Origin: Diphasiastrum complanatum
Lineage: Eukaryota; Streptophyta; Lycopodiopsida; Lycopodiales; Lycopodiaceae
Direction of reading: 5' to 3'
Assembly (NCBI GenBank): GCA_029204225.1
Contig: MU832162.1
Span: 20,031 to 84,030, forward strand
DNA: 64,000 bases
Part shown: in pieces, positions 25,266-37,670 of the stretch
Layout of the letters: each line of letters begins with the position of its first letter
Position numbering within the stretch: position 1 is the first letter of the stretch
The notes under the pieces: generated by a model
What the model was told of the DNA's origin: nothing
Databases searched by the model: none
The model's input: only the letters and a program-made list of their open reading frames with translations
Made by a program: the position numbers and the translations under genes

Positions 25266-25824
25266 ATATGATGAAACTAGTTGAATCTTTCACAGCCCGC
25301 ATACACTTTGTCTCCTATCCTGATGCTCGTTGCTTGGGACTTCTTATTCGTGAGATGCTTACTCTCCGTCAGCCTCATCTGCCTGTACCATATCACCTGG
25401 GGTTAGACTCCCAGCAGCTGCTTCTCACTGGCTTCTTTCGGACTCGAGTACATGCTGATGACTCCGATGATGAGATTCCTATCCCTATGCCACCGCGGAA
25501 AAAGCCCAGATGTAATTGCCACTTGCCTCCATCAGGGCCCACTGTAGACTCCACTCAACGGACACTTCACACTTACTTTCGCAAATATGTACTTATTCTC
25601 CACCTGGCCCGGGTTGTGGGCATTGGTACTTTTTCTGTAGTTCTTCTGTTATACCTGGCCCGGGTTGTGGGCTTATTTCACTTCTCCTTTGTTCTACTTT
25701 CATTCGTAGCTAGTTCATAGCATTTTACGGCCACGTCCTCCTATGGATGATGCTCCCACTATTGCTTGTACATATTTTCTTTTTGGTCTTATGCACCCAC
25801 GAGTGCCCAAAAGACGTTAATAAA

Positions 25825-25912
<88 letters not shown>
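25266..25912 (+). mobile_element. 5'-truncated LINE copy: ORF2 tail with two PIP-box motifs, 3' hairpin, (CT)n
   Basis: The frame reads FTARIHFVSYPDARCLGLLI and REMLTLR, then DSQQLLLTGFFRTRVHADDS-DDE with PIP box QLLLTGFF (25415-25438), a basic PPRKKPR stretch, and a second PIP box QRTLHTYF (25556-25579). The 3' UTR has a weaker hairpin GCAC..GTGC (25793-25806), CAAAAGACGTTAATAAAG and CT repeats at 25828-25912. The YPDARC block matches the minus-strand LINE near 62870, confirming the family. Confidence 0.78.
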
Positions 25913-25915
<3 letters not shown>

Positions 25916-26431
25916 TACGAGAGATGCTTACGTTGAGAGCCTCTTTGATACCTTCGGAGGATACTACTGATTATGGCCAGCCTCTTATCACTAGCTTCTT
26001 TCAGAAGCGTGAGCACGATGATCTATCAGATGATGAGGCAGTCATACCGGTGAGGGCGAAGGCCCAGCGCACTCAGCCACCACCTCCTGCCCGATCTACA
26101 CGAGCCTCCAGAGCTACCAGAGCTCCTCGACACCAGCCACGGATCACAGCTTCTATGGGTATCAGACGTTTTTTCCGAGATTGATATTTTATTCTTCCTT
26201 ACTTTCTCAACAGAGCAGGTAGTTAAGCTCTTGCACATGTACCCACTTTAGAGCTGAAGGTTAAGCTCTTATATGTTTTTTTTTTTTATGACTAGGTTTT
26301 TATGTTGTCCCCGACATGGACAGTGTTCCTACGAGATATGTACTTATTTCTTCTATCTTATGTGCCCTTGGGCACCCAACAGACATTAATATAATTTCTT
26401 CTTCTTCTTCTTCTTCTCTCTCCCCCCCCCC
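25913..26431 (+). mobile_element. 5'-truncated LINE copy directly after a CT tract, with PIP box and (TTC)n/(CT)n/C-run tail
   Basis: The first bases after the CT tract already belong to the ORF2 tail (REMLTLRASLIPS), then QPLITSFFQKREHDDLSDDE with the PIP box at 25978-26001, a Pro/Arg/Ala-rich linker and the C-terminus MGIRRFFRD-stop. The 3' UTR has the perfect palindrome GTGCCCTTGGGCAC (26362-26375), AACAGACATTAATATAA, then (TTC)n, CTCTCT and a run of ten C (26422-26431). Confidence 0.78.
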
Positions 26432-27168
26432 TTGTCATGTTTCAATTACTTCCTAATAACAACTGGTTTTAAAATTGGTAGTGGAAAAAGAGGGACTTAC
26501 CTTTTCCATTTATGTTTTCTAATCATGTCTCTGGTAATACATTTCTAGTGGAAAGTATGCACATGTGTGATTGATCATATAATTCGACATTGAGATGGCT
26601 TAGAAATAGTATGAAGCTAAGTGAGGCAGTTCAGAAAACCCAGTGAATGGAAAACATGTATTAGGAAATTAAGGGCCACAAAAGCCATTCAGAATGGTTT
26701 ATATCTAGCTAAGGATCAAACGTGTCACGAGAAAAGCTCCTAACAAAATTCAGACATAAAAAACAAATACCATGCTTTCCACTCAAGTTAGAATGTTTGG
26801 ATACTATGAGATAACCCTCATTGAAATAGTTGCACAATTATAGACTGTTGCCTTGAGTTAACCAATTGCTTCAGAACTGTTGTGAATAGCAATCCCAAAG
26901 AGCTAGCATAAGTTTTTATTTCTATACTAGCAGATTAGGTTTACAACATTGCTGAATCTCTAAGTTGGTGCCAAACCCCAAAGGCTCGGTTATTTTTCTT
27001 GTGCAAAACAAAGCATTACATTTCACATCCATCTTGTAATCAATTATCCAATTTCAAAAAGTGCACTGGTCGCCAGTTTGAACAGGAATAACATAAGCCA
27101 AGAATTGAAACCTCTCATTGCAATGAAAACATGTGAAAGCAAAGATAATGCAAATTAGCTTGAATCAA
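26432..27168. other. intron DNA, nothing recognised
   Basis: AT-rich; no frame, repeat or element end beyond the LINE tail at 26431. If the exon at 27169 is terminal, this would be its 3' flank, but I see no strong polyadenylation signal. Confidence 0.4.
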
Positions 27169-27315
27169 CTAGACCTCAGTAAAATCTCCAGAAGTGAAAG
27201 GAACTGAGCCAGGAGGTGAACTTTTGGGGCTCCTCATATTGCGGCCAATGCGACCAAACTTGGAACTATTGTCATGCCTGAGGCTCCTGTCTCGTTGGTA
27301 GCGACTCTTAGAACC
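27169..27315 (-). CDS. DnaJ-X gene, candidate exon 5 (C-terminal tail or alternative last exon)
   Basis: After a TTCTGATAGCAG acceptor an in-phase exon encodes GSKSRYQRDRSLRHDNSSKF and continues to VPFTSGDFTEV, then TAG. The tail is basic and Ser/Pro-rich. The last codons contain GAG|GTCTAG, a weak GT donor that would skip the stop and splice in phase 0 to 10539. So this is either the last exon (intron retained) or an internal exon. Phase fits both, and an acceptor motif precedes it. Confidence 0.65.
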   Translation of the reverse strand, partial: GSKSRYQRDRSLRHDNSSKFGRIGRNMRSPKSSPPGSVPFTSGDFTEV

Positions 27316-30300
27316 CTGCTATCAGAAAGCAATCAATCTGAGGTGCCCTCTTCTACCTTCAACGGCATCTTCGAGCTCAAAGCAATGTTAAAAATTTGTG
27401 AGCATTCTTAGCATTCCAATATATGCCTGAATCTTTTAAACACTCCAAGTCACATTATCCATAAACAAAGAAGTGTCTGGGAACACAATGTGGTACACGT
27501 GGCTGTTGACATTATAACCATCAAAAATGGCCACTGGAAAATGCAAGCTTGATCCTGATAGAACCAAAATTATTTACAAGAACAAGGCTTATTTTACAAA
27601 TAAACGTCTTCAGCAGATTAACTGTTTCCACAGAAAATATAAATACTGTATGCATGATCTTGATGTTTCCATTTATAAATGATGTGAGAATTCAGAGATT
27701 TTTGCAGGCTTTCTTGAGAGTTTTTAAAAGTGCTGGAGGATGCAAAATCCCAAGATGAGTGCATCATCATGTCCTAAGTTCAAGTTTACCAGGTGGAGAT
27801 CCTACTACTCCATGAATAGCTGGTTAAATTATAATGTGTCAAAATCTTTCTACCTTTCAAGAGTGATTTTCTAGCCATCACCAGCTTGACAAGAGAAGAT
27901 CAGGGGCATAAATGATGCATTTGAATCACTTTGCTCGGTTTAACAAGCTAAATTTATACAGAATTTAATAACCTACTCAAAACCAAATAAACCTTGACTC
28001 TACACGAGGGCATAGAGGAGAGTGATTAGCCTAAAGTGGATTACTACTTTTATTGCTCGAAGACAGCTGTTTTAAAGGAAGATGGACAGGCTGAGTAAGG
28101 AACTGTATGAGGTGAAATTAAGGAGAAAACTCTTGCAAGTAATCACAGAGAGTTCCTGGACAGCTACAACAACGTGAGAAGGCAAGGCCATCCTTCAGCC
28201 ATCCCAGCAAGGAAAAATGTTAGGTGAAATGCTTGTGTTTCCAGCCTAATTTTGCAGCATCATTTGCAGATCTGATTCAGCCAATTGGAGAAAGAAAACA
28301 CTCTTCCTACTGCAGTGAATTCTCGGCCTTTATTGAAATAGCAAAGCCGCCAGAAAAAGCCAACATTAATCATCTGAATTTGAGAGCTCTCTTTGAAAGT
28401 TGTTAAGTATGAATACTGATCATTTTTTAATCATTGATTGAAAGATCTATGAGGACCAGAATGAACAGTAATAGTGAAATCTTACTATAAGTAATGAAAT
28501 CCTAGCCAGTAATTGAGCTTTCAAGCAAGCAATATTGGTCTATTTTATCAATCTTAGAACACATCCATTCTGGGCAATTCATTGGAGACAATCACACCAA
28601 GTTCAAGGTCACTAGCAAGGCTAGAATAAAGGGAAGTACGAATCAAGTCAATGAAAGGATCTTGGAACTTGCTTCGCACATGAGCCAAGTGTTTTGCAGG
28701 TGTTTAAACTAGTTGTGAATATTTTGTACATGTATTGAGCTTTGTACAAGTTAATTTATACATACACCAGTTGAAAGTTACAGGAAATCACAAATATCTG
28801 GAGTTAGTTCCATTGCATGTAGTGAGATCAGTGTCCCTCATCGTCCATCTATTGCACTGAAGGGACACTGATCAAGTTACTCTCCTACATATTGTCTTTG
28901 ATGAAAAGTGCATATCTTGTTAAGAAAAATGCATGAGAGACATGACATCTCTTTGAAATTGTCTACGTAGATCTCACTTTGTCATCAAGAATTTGTACCC
29001 ACTTATGTATCATCATTTGATTTGTTCAGTCATTTGCCATATCATACAATCATGATATCTCTTTGTTTGTGCACATCTTTGTCTGTTGCAATTAAGAGGG
29101 AAGTTCAGAGCCTGCATGGGTTGTCTAACCAAGTGTGTCAATCATAGCATCATAAAAACACAATAATTTTGTGATTGTGGAAGCAAGCTGGCAACTATTA
29201 CATTTGGTTTTACGCAATTGACTTTGAGGATATATATCTTTTACCATTGTCGCTAAATGGTATCCAATCCTAGTGATGACTCACAAGTAAGGTGGGGAAG
29301 TCAATATCAAAATAGACATAGTTGATGTTGTCAATCGAGGCATAGCTCAGCTGTAAGGTGACGTCTTTTTGTTGTAAGGTGAGGTCCTTCGATTATTCTC
29401 TTATCTGATGAAAAGTTAGTCGTTGTGGAGTATTCATTGGATGATATGTTTCTTGCTAATGAGATCAAGGAAAGGTTTGAGAGATTACCACAGTTAAGAA
29501 ACACATGTTACCAGCTCTAAAAGACCTTGAAGAAATGATTGCTTCTTTAAATGCTTTTGTATCTTTCGAAATTGTTGATCAAACTGTGGATGAAGATTGT
29601 CATTTCGAGTCCCATGGAGGGTGCCAAAATTTGGATAATAGCAAGGATGAACCTAGAATCAATACCATTAGGAATACAATTGCATGTGATGTTGCACCTA
29701 ATCTTGTACTTGTAATTGATATCAAATTTGGTACTCTGGATGACATTTCACTTTGTTAGTGGATAAAGGCTGCATAGAAATGGAAATGGACAGGAATACG
29801 TGAGTAGCTCATAGATGCCCGTTCTGAAACAACAGAATGTGTTTCAAAACGGCGTTCCAAATGCATTCCATTTCAGAATGTGACCCAAAAAAAAAAGTTT
29901 GGAAATGCGTTTTCTTAAATAAACACACACACACACATATACAAGACCCTCGAATGGTTGAGTAGCTACCGAATTGTCAAATGTCTACAAGCACTGAAAC
30001 GGACTATCAAACAACGAGTTGTCGAGTGATTCAAATTATCGGATTCGAAACTAGGCAGTTGTGAATTGTAAAATGTCATGATCAGCCGTAGGCAACGTAA
30101 GAAGAGTTAACATGTGGTTAGCTGATAGTTTAATGTAAGCCTCTCTTGTAATGATTAGCTAAACTATCTTTTAATTCCCTTTGGCGGAATATATGTATGA
30201 GAACAGAAATCAGATAGAGTATAGAAAAACAATGCGAGAAAATAGAAAGAGAGAAAAGAGTAAGAGGAGCGTCAAGCCACTATTGGCATTGCACTACCAA

Positions 30301-32164
30301 CTCACTCTAAGGAAAAGAAATATAAAAGATGTTTTGTTCTTCCACCAATGTTTTGCGTTGTATGCATTTAATTGATTGTTGTATTGTCTGTGATTTGTAT
30401 TAGCTCATCTAGATCCTGCAATTGCACACATCCCACAATATGCTTCCGACAATTTTCCCAGCACTAGCTTGTGTGTGAATGATTAATTAAATGTATGATT
30501 TGGTTTTTCATGTGATGTAATGATGGACTAATGTGAAAAAAGGATTTCTCTTCTCCTACTACCTAGTCCTATTTCTATTCTTGTTCCTAGATTCCTGTTT
30601 CTAAGGTCCTAAGTTCTTGATCCTATTCCTAAATTGATGTTCCTACGTTCTTTTCTAAGTTCCTAAGTAAAAAAAAAAGGGTTTCTATTCTTGTTCTTGT
30701 TCCTATACCTGATTTCATAAGTTCCTAAGGTACCTAAGGAGCATTAACTTGACAAAATATACTAGAGCTCTTTATAAAACTAGTACTATGGGACGATGTA
30801 TTCAAATATTGAAACAATAATTTGTATCTCAACAAATGTTGTAGATGGAAATGCAGAATATCTTTATTAATAATAATGAAAGTTTTTTAGGAACCATTCC
30901 CATTCCCAAGTTCCTAAGTTCGTGCATAAAAAAGGGTTTTTTTTCTTTTTCTTGTTCCTGAGCTCATAAGCTCCTAAGGTACCTAAGGAAATGCAATTGC
31001 TCCTTTGGTACCCTTTTTTGTGAACCCTTACTTGATAGACCAAGTTCTAGTGCACGCAAACCACTTAGTACAATGCATTTCAATTTTTAGTGGAAAAAAA
31101 GCAAGATTTATCTCTTTCTCTTTGTTAAGGAATCATTCCTGAACTTAGGAACGGTTCCTAAAACTGATTTCTTAGAATGGGTATATATGATCCAGATTAA
31201 ATCATAGTTGCATTGCGTTTCTAGAAATGCGTTCAGAAATGCGTCTTTGAATCGCATTTCTGAGAAAGTTTTTTTTTTTTTTTTTTTGGGAAGGGGGAGG
31301 CGGGGGGGGGGGGGGGGGGGGGGGGGGAGCGCAATATGGGATCAAACTAAAGTATTTATTAAGGGCTGTTCATTTATGTAGGTTGCCGAAAGTTTCGGGT
31401 ACAATGTGGTCCGGTGTGGGTGCAACAATGCCTGTAAGATTCTGTCAAGGTTGAAAGTCAGAGTGGCTTGTCGTGTTACTTGTGATATCTTTTCTGTCAA
31501 TTCATTTAGAGCTACTATCGGGTCCAATGAGGCCTATTATGCCATGCCAATTTGCTTGAACTTCCAGAGCACTCTCATTCCTACCATTCTCAGGTTCAGC
31601 TACAACACAACTGACCTCGAAATCAAGTTCAAAATTTAGCTCATTGGAAGCTAGACTTTATGACAAGACCATAACGGAGAAGCCCATTGAGTTGATTGCT
31701 CATCAACCTTTGATGCAGGATCATCGTCAAACACGACGTGGCTATTCAATCACAAGCTGTCATGACTCAATCAAATGTTGACAACATTGATTGTGTTAAA
31801 TAGGGATAATTGATGGGTCCTCGGTTGGTAACTTTTACTGATAGAGATATGAGTTTCTTTGAGGGAGAACTAGGAAAAGCACAGTTTAGTATAACCTACA
31901 AAAACAATGCAATATAACAAATATCTATACAAGAATGCTCTAAAGACCAAGAAAATTATATATGTTCATCAAATTAAAATATATATCCACATTTATATAT
32001 TTATATGAAATTAGGAACGTCAACTTTCAGATGGGTGCTAAAAATGAAACATTCAAAAAAAAAAACATCATATATAGTAATAAAATTGTAGAACAGATTT
32101 GTAAAGAAAAGCATTCTTATATGTGACCTAACACGCTTGCCCACTACAATCCAAAGGAACATAC
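27316..32164. other. 4.9-kb intron, mostly unrecognised
   Basis: Short open frames (28224-28406, 29505-29759, 30181-30375, 31406-31639) have no recognisable domain. Cryptic simple sequence of TTCCTAAGTTCCTA type fills 30555-30990, including a direct repeat of GTTCCTAAG...AAGGTACCTAAGGA (30655-30745 and 30895-30990). A T19 run (31269-31287) is followed by a G26 run (31302-31327). GAAACG-type words occur at 29825-29890 and 31205-31262. Confidence 0.4.
31269..31327. repeat. T19 then G-rich tract ending in G26
   Basis: An uninterrupted T run is followed by GGGAAGGGGGAGGC and 26 consecutive G. Such a tract could fold into a G-quadruplex. It is also a classic place for assembly or base-calling error, so the exact length should not be trusted. 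Confidence 0.85.
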
Positions 32165-32245
32165 CTGGAGTATACTTCCTAGCTTTTTAAGTCCCTTAGC
32201 TCTCGCTGTAAGTATTTCTTTTCCAACGGTATTATCATTTAGCAC
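32165..32245 (-). CDS. DnaJ-X gene, exon 4 (end of X domain)
   Basis: Bounded by ATACTTTCAG and GTATGTTCC, 81 nt, phase 0 to phase 0. It encodes VLNDNTVGKEILTARAKGLK and ends KLGSILQ, which aligns with the family end of domain (VLQDP...KEELRARA.GLK.LG.IFQ). It completes the sentence started in the exon 14.7 kb away, which supports splicing across the inserted retrotransposons. Confidence 0.92.
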
Positions 32246-32530
32246 CTGAAAGTATAACAACGCATGAGAATTTCCTTAACATGTGAAAATGTGAAATGAA
32301 AAGCTACAAGTTCTTCATTAAGACCTACAAAATATTCACTCTCAAGTTTATCTATAGTGGCATACCACACTATATAACAATTGGATGATAGCATGAGGTG
32401 CTACAAAATGAAAGATCCATAAGTAGGCAAGATTTTTCTTCATTGCACAAAACCCCAATGAAACTAAAAATCAAGAATGTCCTCTTAAAGGTTTTGATTG
32501 TTTTCATGGTTCCTATACCATGTTGGGTAG

Positions 32531-33268
32531 AGCTTCATTCTTGACGCATTTGTAGTAGCTATGGTTTCCTTACTGAATGATACTAAGAGATCTACAACCA
32601 ACAATATATAATGAATGCTTCACTCAAATACTAGAACCCGATTAGCGATGCGTCTTTATCTTGGAAATGGTTTTGAAAGCCTCACTCCCTAAGACCATCA
32701 GACAACAAGAGTAATGGAGCAACAAATAGAAGTATGAAAGAATGGCAGAGTTACACACGGCATAGCTCTTTTCACAGAGAATCGTACAGAAAGTAGAACA
32801 AGGTAGTACAGTTTCATGATTAATCCCCAACAATCAACAACGATATGGGTTGCAAGCCCACTAACAAATGAGCATTGCCTTTGATTTCTCCCTCGAGTTG
32901 AGCTTCATTCTTGACACCATTCATAACAGGTTTTTCTATTGAACAATACTAAAAAAATGTCCAACAATGTACAATAAATGCTCCATTTGAACACATGAAA
33001 CCTATTTGCGATGCCTCTTTTTCTTGGAAATTTATAATAGTTTAAAGACCTAAGTCCCTAAGCCCACCACCTAACAAGAGCAACAAACAGAAGTCAATAA
33101 GGAGAATGGTAGAATGAATGAGGAATACAGCCTTTTGTCACAGTGCCAAATTATCAACAATTATCCCATTCACACGCCTATTATCTCAATTAAGAATACA
33201 TTCCATAAATAATTGTACAAAAGGGTAGAACAAAATAGTACAATAACAATTAGTCATTAATCTCCAGC
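32531..33268. repeat. about 370-bp diverged tandem duplication
   Basis: AGCTTCATTCTTGAC at 32531 and 32901 start two copies that stay alignable for over 300 bp (AACAATGTACAATAAATGCT, GCGATGCCTCTTTTTCTTGGAAAT, CAACAAGAG, GAATGGTAGAATGA). Divergence is high, roughly a fifth of positions, so this is an old event inside the intron. Confidence 0.75.
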
Positions 33269-33299
33269 AAAGATATTAAGAGCAATAAGCAATGAATTG

Positions 33300-34549
33300 G
33301 TTTGTCAGTCTTATAACAAATAATAATATTTCATGACCTTCATGAGAGCTTTCCAATGGACTGGCCCTAGATTCGATAGAAATTGGCTGAGAGAGGTGAT
33401 CGAGTATGCAAGGTCGGGTCGAGTGCAGAGCATAGCATACATTAATGAACCGATGATGGAGTGAAACGGATACTGCTTCATTTCCTCTTCCTCTACCTCG
33501 GTTTGCGGACATTGCTGCTTTGACAGCTTCAGACCAGGGTCGAGTGGGAAGTAGCTCGATTTGCAATTGGTCATTTCGTATTTTTTCAGCACATTAGTGA
33601 GATATCGTTGTTGACTGATGAAAATCTATCTACTGGGTCGATCTCAATAGATCTGGATTCCAAGACATGGACCCATATCAGTCATCTTCTACTCCTTGAT
33701 AGCATGCATTTCGTATCCTTCGATAGATTTAGATTGTTACCAAAAAGTAACGTATCATCTACATAAAGAGTGATGATTATGAAGGAAGTATAAATAGACT
33801 TGAAGTAAACAATCGAGTTTGTCGAATTTGGAATAAAACCATTCTCGATTAGAAATGCATTGATCTTTTGAAACCAGGCTCTTGGTGACTATTTCAAACC
33901 ATAGACTAGGTGCTCTTTACCCTTCATCGATCCCTCAAACTGCGACATATAGATTTCCTCTTCGATAGTCCCATTGAGAAAGGCAGTTTGGACATCCATT
34001 TGGTAGACTTCGAGATCGGCTGCAACTACATAGGAGAGTAGAAGTCGAATCGAAGTATGCTTGACGACAGGACTGAAGGTCTCCGAATAATCCAGATCTG
34101 GAATCTGGGAGAAGCCTTTGGCAACAAGCCTGGCCTTGTATCGATTTAATCTTCCTTCAGCATCATACTTCGCTTTGAATATCCATGGAATCGGGTTTCG
34201 ATCCTTTGGTAGCTCAGTAACAGTCCATGTTTGATTCTCGATAATAGTGATGGATAGATTTTGTAGATAGGCAATTGTAGTAACAACTTATGCCCAAAAA
34301 TTCTTTGGAAGAGAGACATGGGCCAGCATGCTCTTGGCAAATTCGATGAGTGTCCGATTCTTCCTCTCAGCTACACCATTGGACTGAGGTGAGTAGCTGG
34401 TTGTGTATTGTTGATGTATTCCATTGGCCTTGCAGAAGTCCTTGAATTCGGTCGAGATGAACTCTCCCCCTCCATCAGTGCGTAGAACTTTGATCTTTCT
34501 CTGGGTCTGGTTTTCAGCATATGCCTTGAGCTATTTGAATAACTTGATG
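33300..34549 (-). pseudogene. Ty1/copia pol relic: integrase end, RT and RNase H start
   Basis: Read from 34549 downward: KIKVLRTDGGGEFISTEFKD and QQYTTSYSPQSNGVAERKNR (integrase catalytic Asp and Glu region), then RYKARLVAKGFSQIPDLDYS, ETFSPVVKHTSIRLLLS and QMDVQTAFLNGTIEEEIYMS (RT), FIITLYVDDTLLFGNN (YVDD active site), and GSLMYAMLCTRPDLAYSITS (33440-33380). Several stops and shifts interrupt it. The right edge abuts LTR sequence at 34550 without the expected primer-binding site, so gag and protease are deleted. Confidence 0.85.
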
Positions 34550-34873
34550 TGAAAGTACTGTACTTTAGGACCATAAATGGATCTACAAAAGATCCACAAG
34601 AGTGATTGGATGCTTGCTTAACAATCTATCAAAAAACTAGACACAAAAAAGTTGATCTAGATTGACAATTTGACCAATAACAAGCATTAACAATCAAAAG
34701 CATTGATCAACATTGAAATCCGAGCCCACACGTGTGTACTACAGGCTGTAGTACGGCCTTAAAGTTGAGAAACAAGTAGAAATTGATTTGGTTGCATCTG
34801 GATCACAAAAACTCAATGTACATAGTGAACTAGTTTGAGATTGCCAATGAGCTCCAAAATATTCTATCTTCTC
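34550..34873 (-). repeat. partial copia LTR, inverted copy of 37671-37990
   Basis: The reverse complement of this segment matches 37671-37990 closely (shared CAGTACTTTCACA end, AAGCAAGCATCCAATCACTCTTGTGGATC and GTACTACAGCCTGTAGTACACAC). It is cut at 34873, exactly where TGTCATGCCCGTGAC of the next LTR begins, consistent with a later insertion into it. An 8-base GAGCTCCA-type insertion distinguishes the two copies. Confidence 0.85.
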
Positions 34874-35369
34874 TGTCATGCCCGTGACTGGTCTCGGGTA
34901 GCGTATCCACGCTAGGGACCGATAGACCAACAACCCGTAAGTTAATTGTGACTATAAGGGAATTGGGGCCCTTATGTGTACATGGTCATAATTAATGGTT
35001 GTAGGCCTAAACACTTGATGGTGGATTTGTATGGGTCTATTAGTGAGTCATTGGGGAACTGGATGACGTGGCCCAGATAGGCTGTAGAGGTGTCCAGTGA
35101 GGTGTCACAGTGCACTACTAGTGGTGCATGGGCCTCGGAGGGTATAAGTATACCTATTGGGCTCTCACTAGTGTGTGCTTGAAAGCACGACCGGTGGCAG
35201 GATGCTGCTAGTGTGATGCCTCATTCCACTCTGAGTGATTGATCCATAGCTTGGGGGCTAGATCCATTTGATCTAGGTTTGGTTGGGTTGGTTTGTCCAC
35301 CATCAGGTTCCCTTGTGTTGCTTGTGTGTGGCATGCTTAGAATAGGATCCTTGGATTGAGGACTTTATA
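34874..35369 (+). repeat. LTR (TGTCATGCCC type) followed by a tRNA-iMet PBS
   Basis: Starts TGTCATGCCCGTGACTGG, a start often seen in plant chromovirus LTRs, and ends GAGGACTTTATAT before TTGGTATCAGAGCC (35370-35383). GGTATAAGTATACC at about 35140 could hold the TATA box. The internal region that follows (35384-36700) has no recognisable gag or pol, so the element is a relic or the pol was replaced. Confidence 0.7.
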
Positions 35370-35383
35370 TTGGTATCAGAGCC

Positions 35384-36720
35384 TTCATGGAGGAAGAACC
35401 TGTGGTATAGGACGCAGGCGATTCCAAAATGAAGATCTGAAACTAACTGGATCAGTTGACCGTAGTAAGGCCGTAAATCTTAGTGATGCCAAAAACTATC
35501 GGTCATAAAACGGGTGTTTTGTCGGAAATTTGAGATATTGGTCATGACTTCTTTTTTGGATATCTCAAATTTACAAAACCGGAAACCCAGCAAGCTATTT
35601 TTTTGTAAAAGATATATTGGTGAATTTCTTAAACCTTAATTAACCAGTTTTCTTGTGATTCCTTGGAAGGTAATTATTACCCATTGACCATGGACAATGT
35701 CACAGAAATGGTTAATGAAACCGTTTTCTAAAATTGTTTTCTCTACTTAAAAATTCAAATAATCCTTTTCTGATTTACGGGTCAATTCTCAAGCTTGGTA
35801 ATACAGAAAATCTTTTGTTAAGTCATTGTGTTGGGACATCATTGATGGTTGCTAACAATGATGCAACTTTTCTTTGGCTTTCAAGAATTTCTTGGATCTC
35901 TTCTTTGACTCTTCTCCTGGGCAAATTTCGAATGATCTGCATGCTGTTCCTTGCTGGCAACAATCAACTTGATCTTAGTTCGGACTGAGACCCGTGGGTT
36001 GATGCAAGGAAGGAGATTCATGTTTATAATATATTCTTTTGAGTGAATCTCCGGTTGAGATTTTGGATGTGAAATAGCACTCTTTGAGAAATATTCTCTC
36101 TTAGAGGATAACCAAGTTACAGGATTCTCGGTTATGAAAGTCTTGTGTACAGATCAGGAGTTATCTGTAGAGATATGAATCTTTGTGGGATCATTAAAAC
36201 CTTTTGTACAAACTTCTAATCATGGGGATCTACAAAGTATTCCCTGAACTAAGTTTATTTGCATGCATAAACTAGTTGTTGGTACATAAGCATATTGATG
36301 AGAATTGTGTTTGAGACAATTTCTCACTGGGTTATAGTAATTTCTCATTGAGAATTGCTTATTAACCTAGGATTGATTTAGAATCAGATTAAATGTGGTG
36401 TTTTGGTAACACACCTAGACATTTAAATATTTTCTAAATCTGATACAACTAATCGTGTCAGAAGCGCTACTTCTGAGTTAGTTGTTGGAAATCAACAATA
36501 TAATCTTAATTATGGATATTATTGTTGAGATGTATTGCTTATAAGTCACAACATCTATGATTCATTTTGGATTCGTTTACAGATGTGTGTGCATAGAATA
36601 CACAAGAACTTTTTGGCCTTATCTTTTCCCGTTTGAAATTGATGAAATGCTATCCCGGAAGACTCAGGAGAGTTGGATAGTTGTGGATTGCCAAAAGTTA
36701 AGACTTCACGTAATGAGGTT
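35384..36720. other. internal sequence after the LTR, no domain recognised
   Basis: One frame at 35734-35988 (FLIYGSILKLGNTENLLLSH) has plausible composition but no known domain. The remainder is AT-rich with a local inverted repeat (GACAATTTCTCACTGG...TTTCTCATTGAGAATTG at 36310-36350). Confidence 0.3.
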
Positions 36721-36739
36721 CCTTTAAATCTTAAGTTAT

Positions 36740-37380
36740 TCTAGATTAGAACTTAAGGTTATGGCTATTTCAACCCAACAACATCTCACTCTATCAAGAG
36801 TAATCTCGATGCTACTACAAGAGGAGATTAGAAGGAATGCTTCCTCCTCCAGCTCAGGATCAGATCCACAAGTTCTATACACAAAGAAAAATCAAAAGTT
36901 GAGATCCAAGAGATCTACAAAGTCAGATTACACCGAGAAGAGGAGCAACATGCAGCAGCCTGTATCAAACACACCATCAACTTCAGGATCTTCATCATTC
37001 CAGCCAATGCAAAAACTATTCTTCAAATACTGTAAGAGCACTCGCCATGCCATCAAGGACTGCCGAACTTTGAGGTACAACAACGAAAAGGCAAATGTCG
37101 ACTCAGAATCTAGTACAAGGTCTTCCTTCTGTTAGCAAACCAACTTCTCCATGTGAAAGCTGCTGTATTATCGACAAGCATGCTAGAAGTCCTTTTATTT
37201 CTGATTCAGTTCATACTTCCAAAGATTTCCTTGACTTGTACATAGCGATTTGTGGCCCAATGCAGACTGTTTCGACAGGGGGAGATGTTTGTTTTCTAAC
37301 TTTTGTTGATGATTTTCCTCGGAGGACTGTCACCTATTTCTTGAAGAACAAATCCGAAGCATTCAAGTGTCTAGCTTGAT
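36740..37380 (+). pseudogene. Ty1/copia gag C-terminus joined to integrase N-terminus
   Basis: 36761-37090 gives a Ser-rich copia Gag tail with LTLSRVISMLLQEEIRRNAS and a zinc knuckle in which the first Cys is Phe (FFKYCKSTRHAIKDC). After a frame change at 37095 it reads LVQGLPSVSKPTSPCESC and HARSPFISDSVHTSKDFLDL, then ICGPMQTVSTGGDVCFLTFV, the GAG-pre-integrase zinc finger and the first integrase Asp region. The protease is deleted. It is cut at 37380. Confidence 0.8.
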
Positions 37381-37670
37381 AAAAAACCATGTAGTATAAT
37401 GTAAATTTTGTACATCCGTGGATTCCATACGAGGTCAAGATGCCACGTGGAAATCCACTCCTAATGTAGGTTAGGTCAAGTCCATAGGGTTGGTCATGTC
37501 ATTTTGATAGTGATTCCTAGTTTATAGGACCTAAATCCTAGATTTAAGGTGAAAATTGACCAACTAGCTATCTACCAAGCCTGACTCTAGGAAATAGACT
37601 AGGGTTTCATTTTAGGGCAAGAAGAGTGAGTTAATTTCGAAGGAAGTCGAATTTGCTATGTATTCCATAG

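Noticed and set aside
28560-28700. Minus-strand open segment AKHLAHVRSKFQDPFIDLIR with protein-like composition, ending in a stop
   Set aside because: About 50 codons only, no clear acceptor in phase with the DnaJ-X exons, and no family recognised.
29335-29405. tRNA-like string (GGCATAGCTCAGCTGTAAGG, later GGTCCTTCGATT)
   Set aside because: It resembles tRNA A and B boxes, but the arms do not pair, the T-loop has an insertion and there is no anticodon stem; at most a worn tRNA-derived SINE head.
31342-31639. Opposed open frames of 61 and 77 codons (IVALNELTEKISQVTRQATL on the minus strand)
   Set aside because: Balanced composition but too short, no known domain, no splice context.
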